Assembly: GCF_964340395.1 (NCBI RefSeq) | Contig: NC_135570.1 | Coordinates: 14,130,322 to 14,190,321, forward strand | Direction of reading: 5' to 3' | Length of the DNA stretch: 60,000 bases | Source: Glandiceps talaboti | Taxonomy: Eukaryota; Hemichordata; Enteropneusta; Spengelidae | In this document: piece by piece, positions 21,442 through 34,232 of the stretch | Layout of the letters: each line of letters starts with the position of its first letter | Position numbering within the stretch: the stretch's first letter is position 1 | Program-made: the position numbers and the translations under genes | Notes under the pieces: model-generated | Told to the model about the DNA's origin: nothing | The model's database searches: none | Seen by the model: the letters and a program-made list of their open reading frames with translations, nothing else

Positions 21442-24400
21442 TTAATAGCATTCAAAATCCATGTACTGGCATGTATCGTAAGCATTATCCCTTTCAAATG
21501 AGAATCTATAATCTTCACTACGGGGACCATATGTCTCCATTGATCTTGACTCATAGTAAACTGAAGGCTTTCGGTAAAACATATCTCTACTTAAAACATG
21601 CTGCCGAAAACCGTTATCCCTTGTATCTCTTCCGTACATAAAGTGATAACGCCCGTGAAACCTATTGTACTCAACTTCTTGATCATGACTTGGGTACCTT
21701 CGTAAAGTGTCTTGCCTTACTGGCAGAGGATATCCAGACTTCCTAGCGAAGTGGTGCCGTGGCTGATAAACCTTGGCTTTGGGATAGGAGGATTTGTTAT
21801 CATGCTGGACGTCCAGAACTGATGGAATCTTCTGTTCAACTCTGCCACTGTTCATGTTTTCTACTCTTCCCGCTACAACAGATGGAATCCTAAAACTGTC
21901 TTTTCTTTCATCTAAGAGGGATGGAACCCTGCGGATATTTGCATTGTTCTCAGGAATGTTCTTCCAATGTTCTGTACTTTGGTTATATCTATATTTTGCT
22001 TCATTAGTTCTTCTGTAGTCATCCCTTTGATACCTATTTGAAGATTTGCTGCTTCGGTAATCGGTATCTCTCTGGCAAGAATCACTCCATAACCTCCCTC
22101 TGGCTCTAAATGTCCTCCTTTTCCTCTTCATGGCATCAGTTGTTGAGTCTTTCTGGCCAACAGCCTCTTCCCACAAATCTTCACTTACTATATCAGCAGC
22201 TACTTCCTTGGAATTAGATTCTGCGACAACCTTTGTTATTTCCTTAGATAAGGATTCATCACATGACTTAGCGGAAGGTGATCTCTTGGATTCAGCTTCA
22301 TCACCTTCATTTTCCTCGCATTCACCATTCGTCTGACTAGCACATGGTTTCACGAATTCGACAGCGTCACTTATACTTTCCTCACATTCAACACCTGTCT
22401 GACTGGAAGACAATTTCTTGGATTCAATGTCATCACTTTTACTTTCCTCACACTCAACACCTGTCTTAGTGGAAGGTGGTTTCTTGGATTCAGCATCATC
22501 AACTTTACGTTCATTACACCCTTTTACTTCTTTACCATCTAGTTGAATATTAATGCAGTGTTTTCCTTCTTCTGCTTGGCTGCATTTTTCATCCGGTTTA
22601 CTCGAGTCTTCCTGATTTGTGCCACTATACAGCATCTCATCCAGCATCTCATCAACCATATCTATTTCCATATCATCATGACTGCTTAACTCGACATCTT
22701 TTGACACTTCAGTCTCATTGTGGTCTTTTCTTTGGCTAACGCCTTCACTTCTTAATTCTTCTTCACTTTTACAGTCAACTGTTTTATCATTACACTCCAT
22801 GTCAACCTCATTGTCAGTTGCTTCGTAGTTATCAAGGATTATCATGTCTCCTTTAAAATCATCGCTGGAAACACTATCATTTCTTGTGATTATCGAAGCA
22901 CTACAGTCATCCTTTGTGATCTGTGTGACATTAACTCCATCCTTGCTGATAGGTGAAACATTAATTTCTCGCAATTGTTTAGCTTCTTTGTTGCCAGGAG
23001 CTATTTTAGTGTGATGTGGTGTAGAACATGCAATCTTCTCGTCCTTGTAAACTTTATCATCATTTTCAATGTTCATAATAATTCCTGGAGTGCCGCATGT
23101 CCAGTTATTGTTCATTTCATATTTTTCTCCCCGGCCAAATTCAAAGAGAGCATTAGGTTTTTCATCACGGCATGGTGTTCCAGGAGATCTACACCTTTCA
23201 ATATTTTGAACACCCATTTCTTGTGAATTTCTACTGGACAGTTCTCCTGATATCTCATTGGATGTAGATGATGCATCACTAATCTTCTCACATGTGATAG
23301 TACAAGGTGGAGATGCACTGCTTGGAGAACAAACATCTTTCGACGAGATGCTTGGCTGTGGAATAATTTCTTTTTCTCCTGAATTGATTTCTACCTTCAA
23401 GTTCCTCTTCTTTTCCGATTCATCTTTGTGTAGAACAACAGTATCAAGTTTTGACATCCCACTTTGGTCATTTGAAGATCTCTTTGACTTGTCGTCCTTC
23501 TGTGTCAATAACAGAGCTGCTTTGTCGGGAGACAAGGATTCATCTTTATCCAAACGATCTTGCCTCTTCACAGAAGTCTGTCTCTTCGTATCAATTGCAA
23601 CCTTTTCCTTCTTCCCCTTTTCTGGTAAAACATCACTTTTGCATCTAGTACTCTCAGATTTTACTTCCTGACCACCACTTTTCAATTCTTTGTTTCGTTC
23701 TTGAGATGTTTCAACAACTGCTTTATTTGCTGGCTTAGAGTGATGATGGTGTCCAGATGGTGCAGATATATTTCCTCTTTTGGACACACTGTTACAATTC
23801 GGCGACGTTCTTCCTTCCTTTTTGTGGGGTTCCGACTTGTGTCGTTGCTTCTTGTCTGCATCACTATGCTTTCTTTTAACAGTTTTTCTCTGCTGCTGGT
23901 CTGTGTTACCTTGTGGACTTACTTTCTTTTGGGTCGTGTCCCTCTTCTCAGATAAGTCCATAGATTTTACCTTTGAAGGGCTCCTGTTTCTGGTTAATGA
24001 TTGGCTAATATCTTTATTCACAATGTCATGTTTATTGCTACTCTGAATACAAACTTGTTTGGAATGGACTTGAGCTTTTTCTACCTTTGGAATTTTGAAG
24101 TCTGTGAGCTTGGAGATTTTCTCACATGTCTGTTTGTCCTTTTCACCTAAATGGGGACTATCACTGCATGAACTTGAAGGTGATTTTTCTTTCAAAGTCT
24201 TTGTGATCTTCATTCTCTTTGAGGGGTTTCCTTGATTTATCTCTGGTTTCTTGAGTTGACCGTCAGTCTTACAGTTTGATATTGATACATCTTTACTACT
24301 CTTGATTTTACTTTCAGCCTTTGAAGGTGTGGCATTCTTTGTCGCTGAACTCAGCAAGCTGTCGCACGAAGGTTTGGATTTATCCTTTGAGGTTGGCACA

Positions 24401-27400
24401 TCCTGCCCAGAACAGCCCATTTCTTTTGAGTTATCTGCTAGTTGGTGTGATGCTTCCTTGTGACAGCTCTTTATTGCTGAACTCTGTAGGGCATCATAGA
24501 AATGTCTGGATTTATCCTTTGAGGTAGGGGTTGGCACACTCTGCTCAGAATCTTTTAACTTTGTCTGTTCCTTTACATTATTGTTGGAATGCAAATTAGT
24601 ATGGTCTTTGTTCTCAATTCTAAGTTTCTTAGGTGGTGCTTCTGTAGAATCTGACAATTCTGAGTCGCTCTCCAGTAACCTGCGATACAATTTCTTCTTG
24701 GGTACTTTGGCATGCTGTGTTGACTTGGATTCATGTACAGTACTGTCTGATTGTGCTACTGGTGACTTCTGATGTAGCCTCTTCTGAACATGTTTCAATT
24801 TGCCATGTTTAGATGCCAACCTGTTGTCTAATGAATCACCAATGTCTGTTGATAAAATCTTCCTTTCTGTCTTGCTGACTTTCTTATCACTTTGTTCTCT
24901 CACAGCTTCCTTACATTTGTGTTTCACCATTTCTTTCCTCTGAACATCTCTGCTCACATCTTTACACTTCAGGCTTGCTTCATTTGCAGCCACTTTTATT
25001 ATCTTATCCGGTTTGCACTGCTCACTACCAGCATCTTTCAATGGCTTCTTGTTATTGTCCTGTGATTGGCTTTTATCACTGTTCCCAACATCTCTGCAAT
25101 TTGTTTGTTTGTTCTCAGTCTTTTCACTCAGTTTATGGGCAATGGATCTGTGGAGTTTACTGGTGTTCTTCTCTTCATCTTCTTTGACATGGACTTTCAG
25201 TTTCTCTTTTGTGGGAGACCTTGATGGTATGACCTTGGTGCTTTCCTCACAAGTTTTTTTGTTGTGTTTACTGAACTTAGGTGTGTCACTCATGACTTTC
25301 TTGTCTTTCAAAGTTATCTCTTTCTTCAGTTCACACTGTAGACCTGTGTGGCAGGGGTCTGACTTCTTGAACTTCAGAACCTTACTCTTTGCTAATTCAT
25401 TACTACTGGTAGTTCTTTCTCTGGCCTTCAAGCACTTAGTTCCTGACTTAAGCACGGAGTCAGCAGTAGCCTTACATTTCTTCTCAATGATAACCACAGA
25501 CTTCTTACATTGCAACTTCTCAGTCTCTTTTGAGTCGCTGGTACACTGATGTAGTTGTTCTTTTGCACAGTTTGGTTCCGTTGATTTCAATTTCTTTTTC
25601 TTTTTTGTATCAGACCTGATTTTGATTTTTGACTTTGCATCATAGTCTGATTTTACTTTCTCGTGCCTTGCACTTCCAGTTTTCAGACCTTTAACATATT
25701 CACTGATTTTTCCTTTTTTCAATACTCCATTTTTCTTCCCTTTTGACTTGATCTTCTGCAAGCTCTTAATTTTGGATGTTTTTGAATTTTTACCGGATGC
25801 AGTTGGCAGGCTATTAATGTTCTTTTCACCAATTGATCTATCCAATTGGCTTCCATTGACATTTTTTCGTTCTGCTTGGTTAACTACTGTAGCAGTGCTA
25901 CTGCTATCAGAAGATAGTCGTTCTGTGTTCACCTTGGCAAATCGGTCTTTTTCTTCCTTCAGATTAGCAATGAGAACTGTCCGCTTGAGTTTGATTTCTA
26001 GCCTCTCAATCTTACCATGAAGAACTTTTGCTTGCTTCACTAACAATGCCACCATTTCTTCTTTGTCTTCATCATTCTTGTCTATTCCTGGATCATCTAG
26101 CTCAGTTTGAAGCATCTCATGTAACACCTGAACTCTCGCCAAATAGTGCCTGCTCCTCCTTATTTCATCTTTCAGCTCCTGCAATTGATCTGATAAGTTC
26201 ACAGTTGCATTTGGTGCACTTTTCTCTTTTGTTGTGTTCACCAGACTTGTTCTACTCTCTTCCATGGTTCCCCTCAGTATCTTATGGTGTAATTTGATCA
26301 AGGGTGAAGTATGCATTAATGATGACAATGTCGGTGATCTACACTCATCTTCAGAGGTGGTGGATGTTTTTTCAAGACTATCATCATGTTGTGAAGTTTC
26401 AGCAACTGGTTTGGCAAGACGATGACACTCCTTCAGTTCATCACTACCCCTGCTATCTTCAGTATCATGCAGCTTTCCTTCAACACACAACTCTGGTTGC
26501 GGTTCATTTCCATTTTGTCTTGGCAGCATATTAGGTTTACTCTGGGCATCAACACTAAATGACTCAGTGACTGCTTGACTACTGCTTCGGCCTTTTGATA
26601 TCTGTTCACACTCTTTCTCTGAAATTGTTGTCTTTTCATCAGGAGAGGACTCTGTTATGACTTTACATAGTATTGCATTACCAGGCAGTTTATGAGGAGA
26701 GCAAGCACGGACAACTTTGTCACCTTCTTCCTGACCATTCATTTCTATCTCTTCACCACCTGATGGGCCTGTTACTGGTCGATCTTTACCTGGTGACTCT
26801 GTATCACCAAGTGGAACATCAACAGTGGAACTAGGACTTTCAACTTTGCAAGGAAGTTCTTCTGTCACATCTTTATCATGCTTATCTGCAGAAATCGCTG
26901 TTCCAGCTTCACTGCAAGGCAACTGTAACAAGGATCCTTTGTGATCAAATGGTGGAGGTGCAACAGTCTTCATTTCAATACTCGATGATTTGGAATTAGA
27001 GCCCATCTGTTCACTGCTTGATGAATCTGTGACTGGCATATTTGTACCTGGTAGTTGAGGTGCAGTATTTGGTGACTTCGCTGAAGAACTCTCAATAGTC
27101 AACTTGTCATGTCCTTCACAATCATGTTTCCCTGTTACCATTTCACCACGTTGTAGTTCTGCAGATGATTCATTTGCACCCTGACATGCTGTGACAATAC
27201 TTTTACATGTTTCGTCATTTCTGCTTGCAGGTGGTTGTGTTGTAACACCAAGTGACCTCCCTGACAGGTCTGGCTTGGTCATGCCTTTCAAACACGACTC
27301 TTCAAATATTTCACCACTACATGTTTTGCATTTTTGTATCTTCCGTCTACTGGAATCTGCTTCTCCACTTGATTCTTTTCCATTCGTTGGTAAAGTCGCA

Positions 27401-30400
27401 TCGCAATCAACATTCAAATGTGGCAGTGTCTTTTCTCCATCATGAAATGAATCTGCCTCGCTAGCCGATTGCTTAAGATGCAGTGGTGCAGTCGGGCAAT
27501 CTTCATTCAAATTTGGCAATGCAATATTATCTAATTTACTGAAACCATTCTTCACTGGATGAGAACTTTTCTCCTCAAGGTTCCTCCTCACACGTTCTCC
27601 CATTATTTGCAATCTTTCAGCAATTTGACTTTTATTCATTTTAATAAAACTCCTGACATCTTGAAGACATTTCCTTTCTTGTTTCCAAACTGGAGGCTGG
27701 GTTGATCTGGATATCATAGGGTTTGAAGAGTTTTTGACTCCTTTTATTTCAGAATGATCCTGGTTCTTGACTAAGGCACAGCTACATGAACTAGCCATGC
27801 TGCTATGTCCTTTACAAAACTGCTGTAACTGTTCCAATGGACAGCCCACATTTTTGGATGGTTCTGTCAACTTATTCAGGCATGCCTCTTCCCACCTGCA
27901 CAATGTACTGGTATGTCTCTGGAGATGACTCTGATTACCATGTACATCACACAGTGTCGGGCACCTGGAACATTTCATGTAAAGTTCTGTCTTTGAGTAA
28001 CAGTCACTGACAACAGGCAGCTGTTTTGTCACTTCAGACTTGCCAGTCCCCTGGCTGCAACCTCCTTCCTCTTCACTGGGGGCACAGGACAAGGGTTTGT
28101 ATATACCTGTATATCTCATTTCATCAAATATTCTATGTACACACTCATCTGATGAGCCATGTTTTAGACATAAATCACATCTGGAGTATCTGCCGTCATC
28201 ATCTTTGGCATGTGTTGATTTGCAGGTTTGTCTATTTTTACATACACAAAGGCTATGTCTAGAACATACAGCATCGACTGAAGCACAATAACTGAAGTCT
28301 TTTGCTTTGGACAGTACAGTGTCCACACCTTGGCTCCTGGAACTCTCTTCACTTTCAATTTTCACTTTCCCTGCTATGCACCATGGAGTATAACTAGATG
28401 AAGACTTCTCCCCGTTGTGTTCACATTGTTTGCATGTACAGATACATTTAGTACTACAAAGAGATGTCCTTGCATCAGTGAAGATGTCCGTCTCAGACAA
28501 AGATTTCTCATTGCTGCCGGCTTCTTTGCATACTGGTGACAACACAGACATTTCTTTCCTAATTGATTCCTTTCCAAAGTTTTGACTTTCATGACACTGT
28601 TCTTGGAATGTACTCGAGTGGCAGGGATTGATGGTTTGTGGTGACACACTCTCCACTTCCGTTGGTGAAGTTGCAGATGTTGTGCATTTCTGTCTCTTAA
28701 TTGGCAGAGATTCTTCAGTTTTTGCAATACTCCATGCCCGCTTCAGAGATTTCCTTATCTCAGATAAAAAAGTTTTACTATTTTCTGTCATTATCCATTC
28801 ATCACAATCTTTTTCCTTTTTTATGGTAACAACTCCATTTGTATGTGAAACTTCATCACTTGATGAATCTTTACCAATTGTTTCTTCATTATTTGTAAGG
28901 TTTTCCTGCATAGGTGAAGTTGCACTCACAGGCATATTTGTAAATGTCCTTGGAATGTCTATCTCTCTTGGTATGACTGCACCAGGCTCAGCTGTCTTTC
29001 CTGTCCTTGTTTCTGTAACATTCTCCCTTGTAGTTGTAGTTGTAGCCATTCCAAGAGTCTCCCTCTCTGTTGGAATGACTGCAGCGTGTTCGGATGTGTT
29101 TCCTGTGCTTGTTTCCGCAACATTGTCCTTTGCAGCTGTCCTTGGAATGTCTCTCTCTGTTGGAATGACTGTAGCATTTTCAGATGCATTTCCTGTGCTT
29201 GTTGCTGCAGCATTGTTCTTCGTGGCTGTCCTGTAACGGTGTCTCTCTTTTGGAATGACTGTAACGGACTCAGATGTCTTTCCTGTTCTTCTTTCTCCAT
29301 TATTCTCCTTTTTGATTCCATCATTCTTTCTTCTACATGGTTCAACAATAATTCCTGATAACTGTGTGACTTCAGTAGGGTAATCTCTCCTTTTGAATGT
29401 GACTATTGCAAATGGTAAACAATGGCTTGGTATGCTCTTTCTCAAATATGCACCGTCACCAAACTCATACAGGTAAATCTGCAAATGTAAAGCGAAATAT
29501 AGACACTAATCTGAGTAAGTGCATAGAATTACATGGATATGGGAAGGGGGGGGGGGGGGGGTTTACATATTTGTATTGTCTGTATGAATATAAACATTTA
29601 TGTATGGCAAGTAGGCTTGCCATGCCAACAGTGGTCATTTCATCATACAGAGATGACACAGATATAACATTTGACCTTGAAAACTCATGTCAAGGTCACT
29701 GGTAACAAAGTTATTCAGACATTTGTCATGGTGTCTATAAAGACTTTGAGAAACACTCCAGAAAATAGACATTTTCATAAAATATGGGTTCTGGGGAGTC
29801 ATTTCATAATTTTACATCACCTGCAATTACTTGCGATTTCAGAGAAACATCACGTTGACCTTGTGCTTTTATACTATTACAGGGTATCTTAGTAAGGGCT
29901 ATTGCATCATTATCAGCAGAAATGGTGTATTCAATGGTTGCACACTGAATATTCATGAGTACAAAAATGTTATGTCCTTAAGACAGCTGTCATGAATATT
30001 CATTGTGCATGAATATATTTATTTCTGCCGACTCCCCATTGCGCAAATGTTCACAAGTTTTCCAGTGGGTTTATCATATGAATGTTACATAATGGCAGCA
30101 CAGGAAATTCATCAGAATGTTTGCAAAGTTATCGGCTCCTTCATAAAGAAACCAATTGCCTTCCACTACGTCATTCTACAAATCTGACAAGGACAGCAAA
30201 AGTTACCAAATATTAGGTACAGCCTGCTACGAATTACAACATAATTTATTACCTGGGACAGATCCATTTGTTCAGGGAGTGAATCTTCAACTTTTGGTTT
30301 GGTATCAGTTACATGACAGTTGTAGTCTCGTACTGGATAGGTATATGGTGTTTTATGTGACTGTCTTGTACGCATGGAACACACACCACCAGGCACAATC

Positions 30401-33335
30401 TGTAAGTAAATATGCACAAAAGTTGCATGGTTATTCATTGTTGAGGATGGGGTTGGGGACAATAAATATACACTTGGTAAGCTCCTAACATGCATTTTGA
30501 ACACCATGTGGCTCAGGTTTGCTTTTTTCTAATTTATCCATTCAAATATCTACCCAACCTCACTGAAAAGTTCCAGTCTAGTTTTAAGACAGAGAAGTGT
30601 TGCACACTTCATTTTACATTTCAGTGACACTGCTGAGTCTATCATCGTCAGTGTGAGCAAAAAAACATCCATGCTTGGCAATAAATAGCCCCCTCCCTCC
30701 AGGTGCTGTGTCAGTGTAATTGTATTACTAAAGGAGTAACCAAAGTATTATTGCTGGATATCTCAGTCACAGTAAATCCGGATCTGAACTCCTCACCTCT
30801 AAAAATTTCAGTGTGAGATGGTATTCCTGCTCTGGGATCAAGTCAGAGAAAACCTAGATTGGAATTCATGGCCTCCAAATTATTGTCACAAGCCTTTAAT
30901 GCAATGCACCACCTCTGGGAAATAACGACAATTTCACAAAATCTGGGTTCAGGAGAGTAATTTCGTGATTCTACATCACAAAATTGTGCATGTTTCCCTA
31001 GAAACACCAAACTGGAACTCTTTCACCTTTATTGTGCTAGAAGTGACAAACTATTACCTTAATGTCCTTACGAGATTTAGCATACATGTGTATTAGTTGA
31101 ACAATGAATATTCATGACTTCTAAGTTCAATACTACCTTCAGATGATAGTAATCATACAATAATTTATGTGATGTGAAATCATGAAATGACTTTACAAAA
31201 CCAGGAGTTATGCAAATACATTATTACAACCCATGACACCAAAGTAAAGCTGTTTTCTGTATGTACGACAATGATATATAGCATCCATATCAACTGTAAA
31301 AGTATACTGTTTCATTTGCTAACTGACCACATTAGAAAGGCCACATGCTAGGCTCGTAAATAAACCAATTGAAACAGTATACTTTTACACTTTATGTGAA
31401 TGTGCATCACGTGACAGGTGCCCCCTCCTCCTCTGTGAATGCTATAAACAAGTGTAGCACATAAAGAAAGTGTTTTACTTCAGTGTCACTCTATTTCCTG
31501 GAAGGGGAGAGATGCAATCAAAATAACCAATTTGGTTTTAAGTTCCCATGATGATCTGAAACTACCTGTAAAGCCTAAAAATGCATACCTTGTACACAAT
31601 CAGTTGGATGTTGTCATACTGTCTATTCTTAGGATCACTGCCTTTGAAGTACGCCCACTTTAAACACACATCTGCATGTCTTGAAAGATTGATTCCTGTC
31701 TTGGGATCACCGAGCAAGTGATTAAAATCAGTGCGTGAAGGTTTCCCATGTACACATACAGTTTCTGCAAATTTGGGTTCAACAAATGTGAAAGCGTACT
31801 CCTCGCACGAATCCATCCACGTTCTACCATGTAGTTTCTGCTTATACCTGGCAAACTGACGAGTAAAACCAGCATTCTGTATCATCTCCATCTGTTCATA
31901 CCGCCAATGTGCAGACATTGTATATTGATGATCTAAGTAGGACTGACGGATTTCTCTCAAAATGTCATATTCTTGTCTGGTTTCAGACATTACAGGTTTT
32001 CTTTCACCTACAAATTTAGATGTAAACAAAAGCCAAGATTAAAATCATCCTGCAAAAAGTTACAGTAGAAGTGACGTTGCCTTTGTATTACACATGACAT
32101 AACATTTTTACACACACTCGGACCTCAAATGCAAAATAAACAATTATCGAGGTGCACTGGGAATGTAGAAATAGTCAAGTTAACATGTTGAAGTAAACAA
32201 TTGCAGTCATTAAAATCGTCAAGTCCAAGTATAATGTTTTCATCAGAAGCATGTTTCTATTGCACTGTGAAAAACCGACAATGGATAACACTTTTCAATA
32301 TGATTTTGGAAAGCTAGGACTGTGTGTGTGTGTGTGGTGTCTCTGTTATTGTTAGTCTATAGTTGAATTGTGTCTACCTTTGTATCAAAAACATGTGAAA
32401 CACCAAGCCAACATTATTTCTACTGTAAAATAACACATAGTTCATCCTCACAAAAGATGAAAATGTACCCACAAAGACTGTGTGAAATAGCAACTATAAA
32501 AGCACTAACTATACCCACTCAGGTGTTTGTTAATTACCAATATATTTATGCAAATTGAATTAATTATGCAAACAACACAAATGGAGGTGTTTGAGCTACT
32601 GAAGAGAAAACTGAACAAAGCTAAATGTCTTTTGTTTAGAATGCATGTATTCAGTAGGCGTTGAAACCTAACAAAACAACACTTTGGCATTTATGCACTG
32701 TGAACATTTTCTAATGTCAACCCAACCACTTCTACTTGTTTGATATTTTTTAATACCAAAGCAAGCTTTCAGTTTCACTTGAAGACATAGCCAGAACTTG
32801 TGTGTCATATTGTGCAAGATGATTGGCATTTTGGCAATTTTAACCTGGAAATGCTTTGTTAGGCTTTCCACTGATGTAAATATGTGTAGTGTTGGGTTTT
32901 CAGTATAATTAGTAATAATATTTAGCTGTCTTTAGTGTTCAGGTAGAATGTAACCCTTTTCTCTCTCTTCACTTTAAGAGAAAACTCATATTTGATGATA
33001 TGGGTGTAGGTACTTGAATGGGAGTCACTACGTATTACACCTACAAAGTTGCAGTGCATATTATTGTCAAATTTAACATGTGAAATTTAACAGATCCAGT
33101 CTCTATACAAAGTGATGTGCATATATCTGACATAACATGTAACCTTTGCGCCAGGTTTGGTTTAAATCAGTTGGTGCATGCCACAGCTATGAGCCCCTCC
33201 AGGTGATGCCTGTTTGGGGCTTATCTGTATAATAACTCTATACTTACACCTGCTAATGAATAGTGTTGTGTCTTGTGTAGATAGAGTATATTTCGTTGAC
33301 CTTGCCGTCTCTGTGAATGACGTATCCTCGTCCAT
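21442..33335 (-). CDS. TASOR/TEX15-family protein with DUF3715 pseudo-PARP domain, 4 coding exons, about 2,896 aa
   Basis: Coding exons, 5' to 3' on the minus strand, are 33335-33248, 32007-31589, 30399-30253 and 29478-21442. All splice sites are GT-AG and the joined frame is open. Residues about 35-250 form a DUF3715-like domain: REIRQSYLDHQY, CEEYAFTFVEPKFAETV, LLGDPKTGINLSRHADV, YDNIQLIVYK, DYNCHVTDTKP, IYLYEFGDG, HCLPFAIVTF. In TASOR this fold is a catalytically dead PARP required for HUSH-mediated silencing; TEX15 shares it. The last exon (8,037 bp) encodes a Ser/Lys/Glu-rich tail. It has 30-residue repeats around VIPTERD (about 280-400), Cys-rich segments (about 560-785), a coiled coil (about 1310-1405), acidic repeats with GVECEES (about 2537-2624) and an Arg/Tyr-rich end after KRKRRTFRARGR (about 2667-2896). 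No SPOC or other later TASOR domain is recognised. TASOR, TASOR2 or TEX15 orthology cannot be settled here. Confidence 0.85.
29541..29562. repeat. Long G tract in the last intron
   Basis: GGGAAGG is followed by an uninterrupted run of about 16 G, roughly 60 bp upstream (gene sense) of the exon 4 acceptor. In the transcript this is a poly-C run near the branch region. Confidence 0.85.
29929..30010. mobile_element. Hairpin MITE in the TASOR-like intron
   Basis: Arms around GCACACTGAATATTCATGA and TCATGAATATTCATTGTGCA are inverted complements. A single arm-like piece (ACAATGAATATTCATGACTT) recurs at about 31101. Confidence 0.6.
31221..31490. mobile_element. MITE family D in a TASOR-like intron, copy 1
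   Basis: The arms (TAGCATCCATATCAA, then GTAAAAGTATACTGTTTCA) are mirrored by TGAAACAGTATACTTTTAC. The outer arm carries GCTATAAACAAGTGTAGCACATA. The right arm is split by an extra segment containing CATCACGTGACAGGTGCCCC. The intact form is at 45938-46155. Confidence 0.85.
32207..32435. repeat. Dispersed repeat family C, copy 2, in intron 1
   Basis: Matches 17994-18240 through TATAATGTTTTCATC, TGCACTGTGAAAA, TGTCTCTGTTATTGTTAGTC and GTGAAACACCAAGCCAACAT. Confidence 0.8.
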
Positions 33336-33373
33336 ATTTACACTTTCTCCTGATTAACTCACTGACAATATAT
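33336..33373 (-). other. 5' UTR portion of the first coding exon, TASOR-like gene
   Basis: On the minus strand a good acceptor (TTCTATTATTCAG) ends at 33374, 38 bp before the start codon. Translation should therefore begin inside an internal exon, with a noncoding exon further upstream. The donor giving the correct frame is AGCAGGT|GTAAGTA at 33247. Confidence 0.55.
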
Positions 33374-33467
33374 CTGAATAATAGAAAATGAAACAGAAAA
33401 CAAATTATATTTCGCGGTAATGGTTATTACTTTCAAATTCATTTTCCTTCCGCTGAAAAATACTCGT

Positions 33468-33527
33468 CACCTAAGGGTTATGTCACGACTTGTCTGATGA
33501 CTTGTAGTGACAAGGACCCTTAGGTCA
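33468..33527. other. Short hairpin
   Basis: TCACCTAAGGGTTATGTCACGA and GTGACAAGGACCCTTAGGTCA pair as an imperfect stem of about 20 bp. It is probably a small MITE. Confidence 0.6.
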
Positions 33528-34232
33528 CTCATAATAATCTAGGGGGAGTACATTTAATTGTTCTAATCTTGATAGTACTATCTCAAGAAGCTCTCTACAC
33601 AAACTTGTGGCCAAGCAAAGGCTATGCCCTGAGAAGCACAGAAACCTGTTTTGAATTTTAAAATTACCATGAACAGCTTTACTACATCTGTATTTTGTAT
33701 GTGCTACTACATCTATGTGCATCTTGCATGCAAACCTATGGTGTAATCACAGCCCCATTTAACTTTAATGAAGAGGGTAGCCAATCACACAAAGTACACA
33801 AAAATATAAGATCCACTTAGATTTTAGGAGAGCTGTTGGTGATAGTGTCAAATTCAAAACAGATGTCTGTGCTTTCAAGGCCATAAGCCTTGGCTTGGTT
33901 TAGAGAGCTCAAGATAGTGACACAGGACAGTTTCTGGGCTAGAAAGCTTCTCGAGATGCCATCAAGACACGCTATAGGCTAGAGAGGGTAAGATAGTGAC
34001 TCCCAGGACAGTCTCTGTGGTAGACAGTTTCTTGATATAGTAACACCAAGACAAGTCTCTGAGCTAACTCAGACAGTTTATATTCTGACCTACATGTACA
34101 TTGCTGGGTGTTATTGATAACCTTAACTGTGTGGTACACCCAGAGTTTAAGGACTATTTTTACTTTGGTCTGTCTGCTCACATTAAACCTCTATTAATCA
34201 TTATTCCAGTACATACTGTCAGTGCATGCCTT

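Noticed and set aside
20944-21501. Plus-strand open frame of 185 codons
   Set aside because: It overlaps the 3' UTR and end of the TASOR-like gene, and includes a poly-Val run from the GTT microsatellite. No motif.
25013-25549. Plus-strand 178-codon frame and many similar ones across 21.8-29.4 kb
   Set aside because: They are antisense shadows of the 8-kb minus-strand exon, rich in Leu/Phe/Ser as expected from the complement of Lys/Glu/Ser codons.
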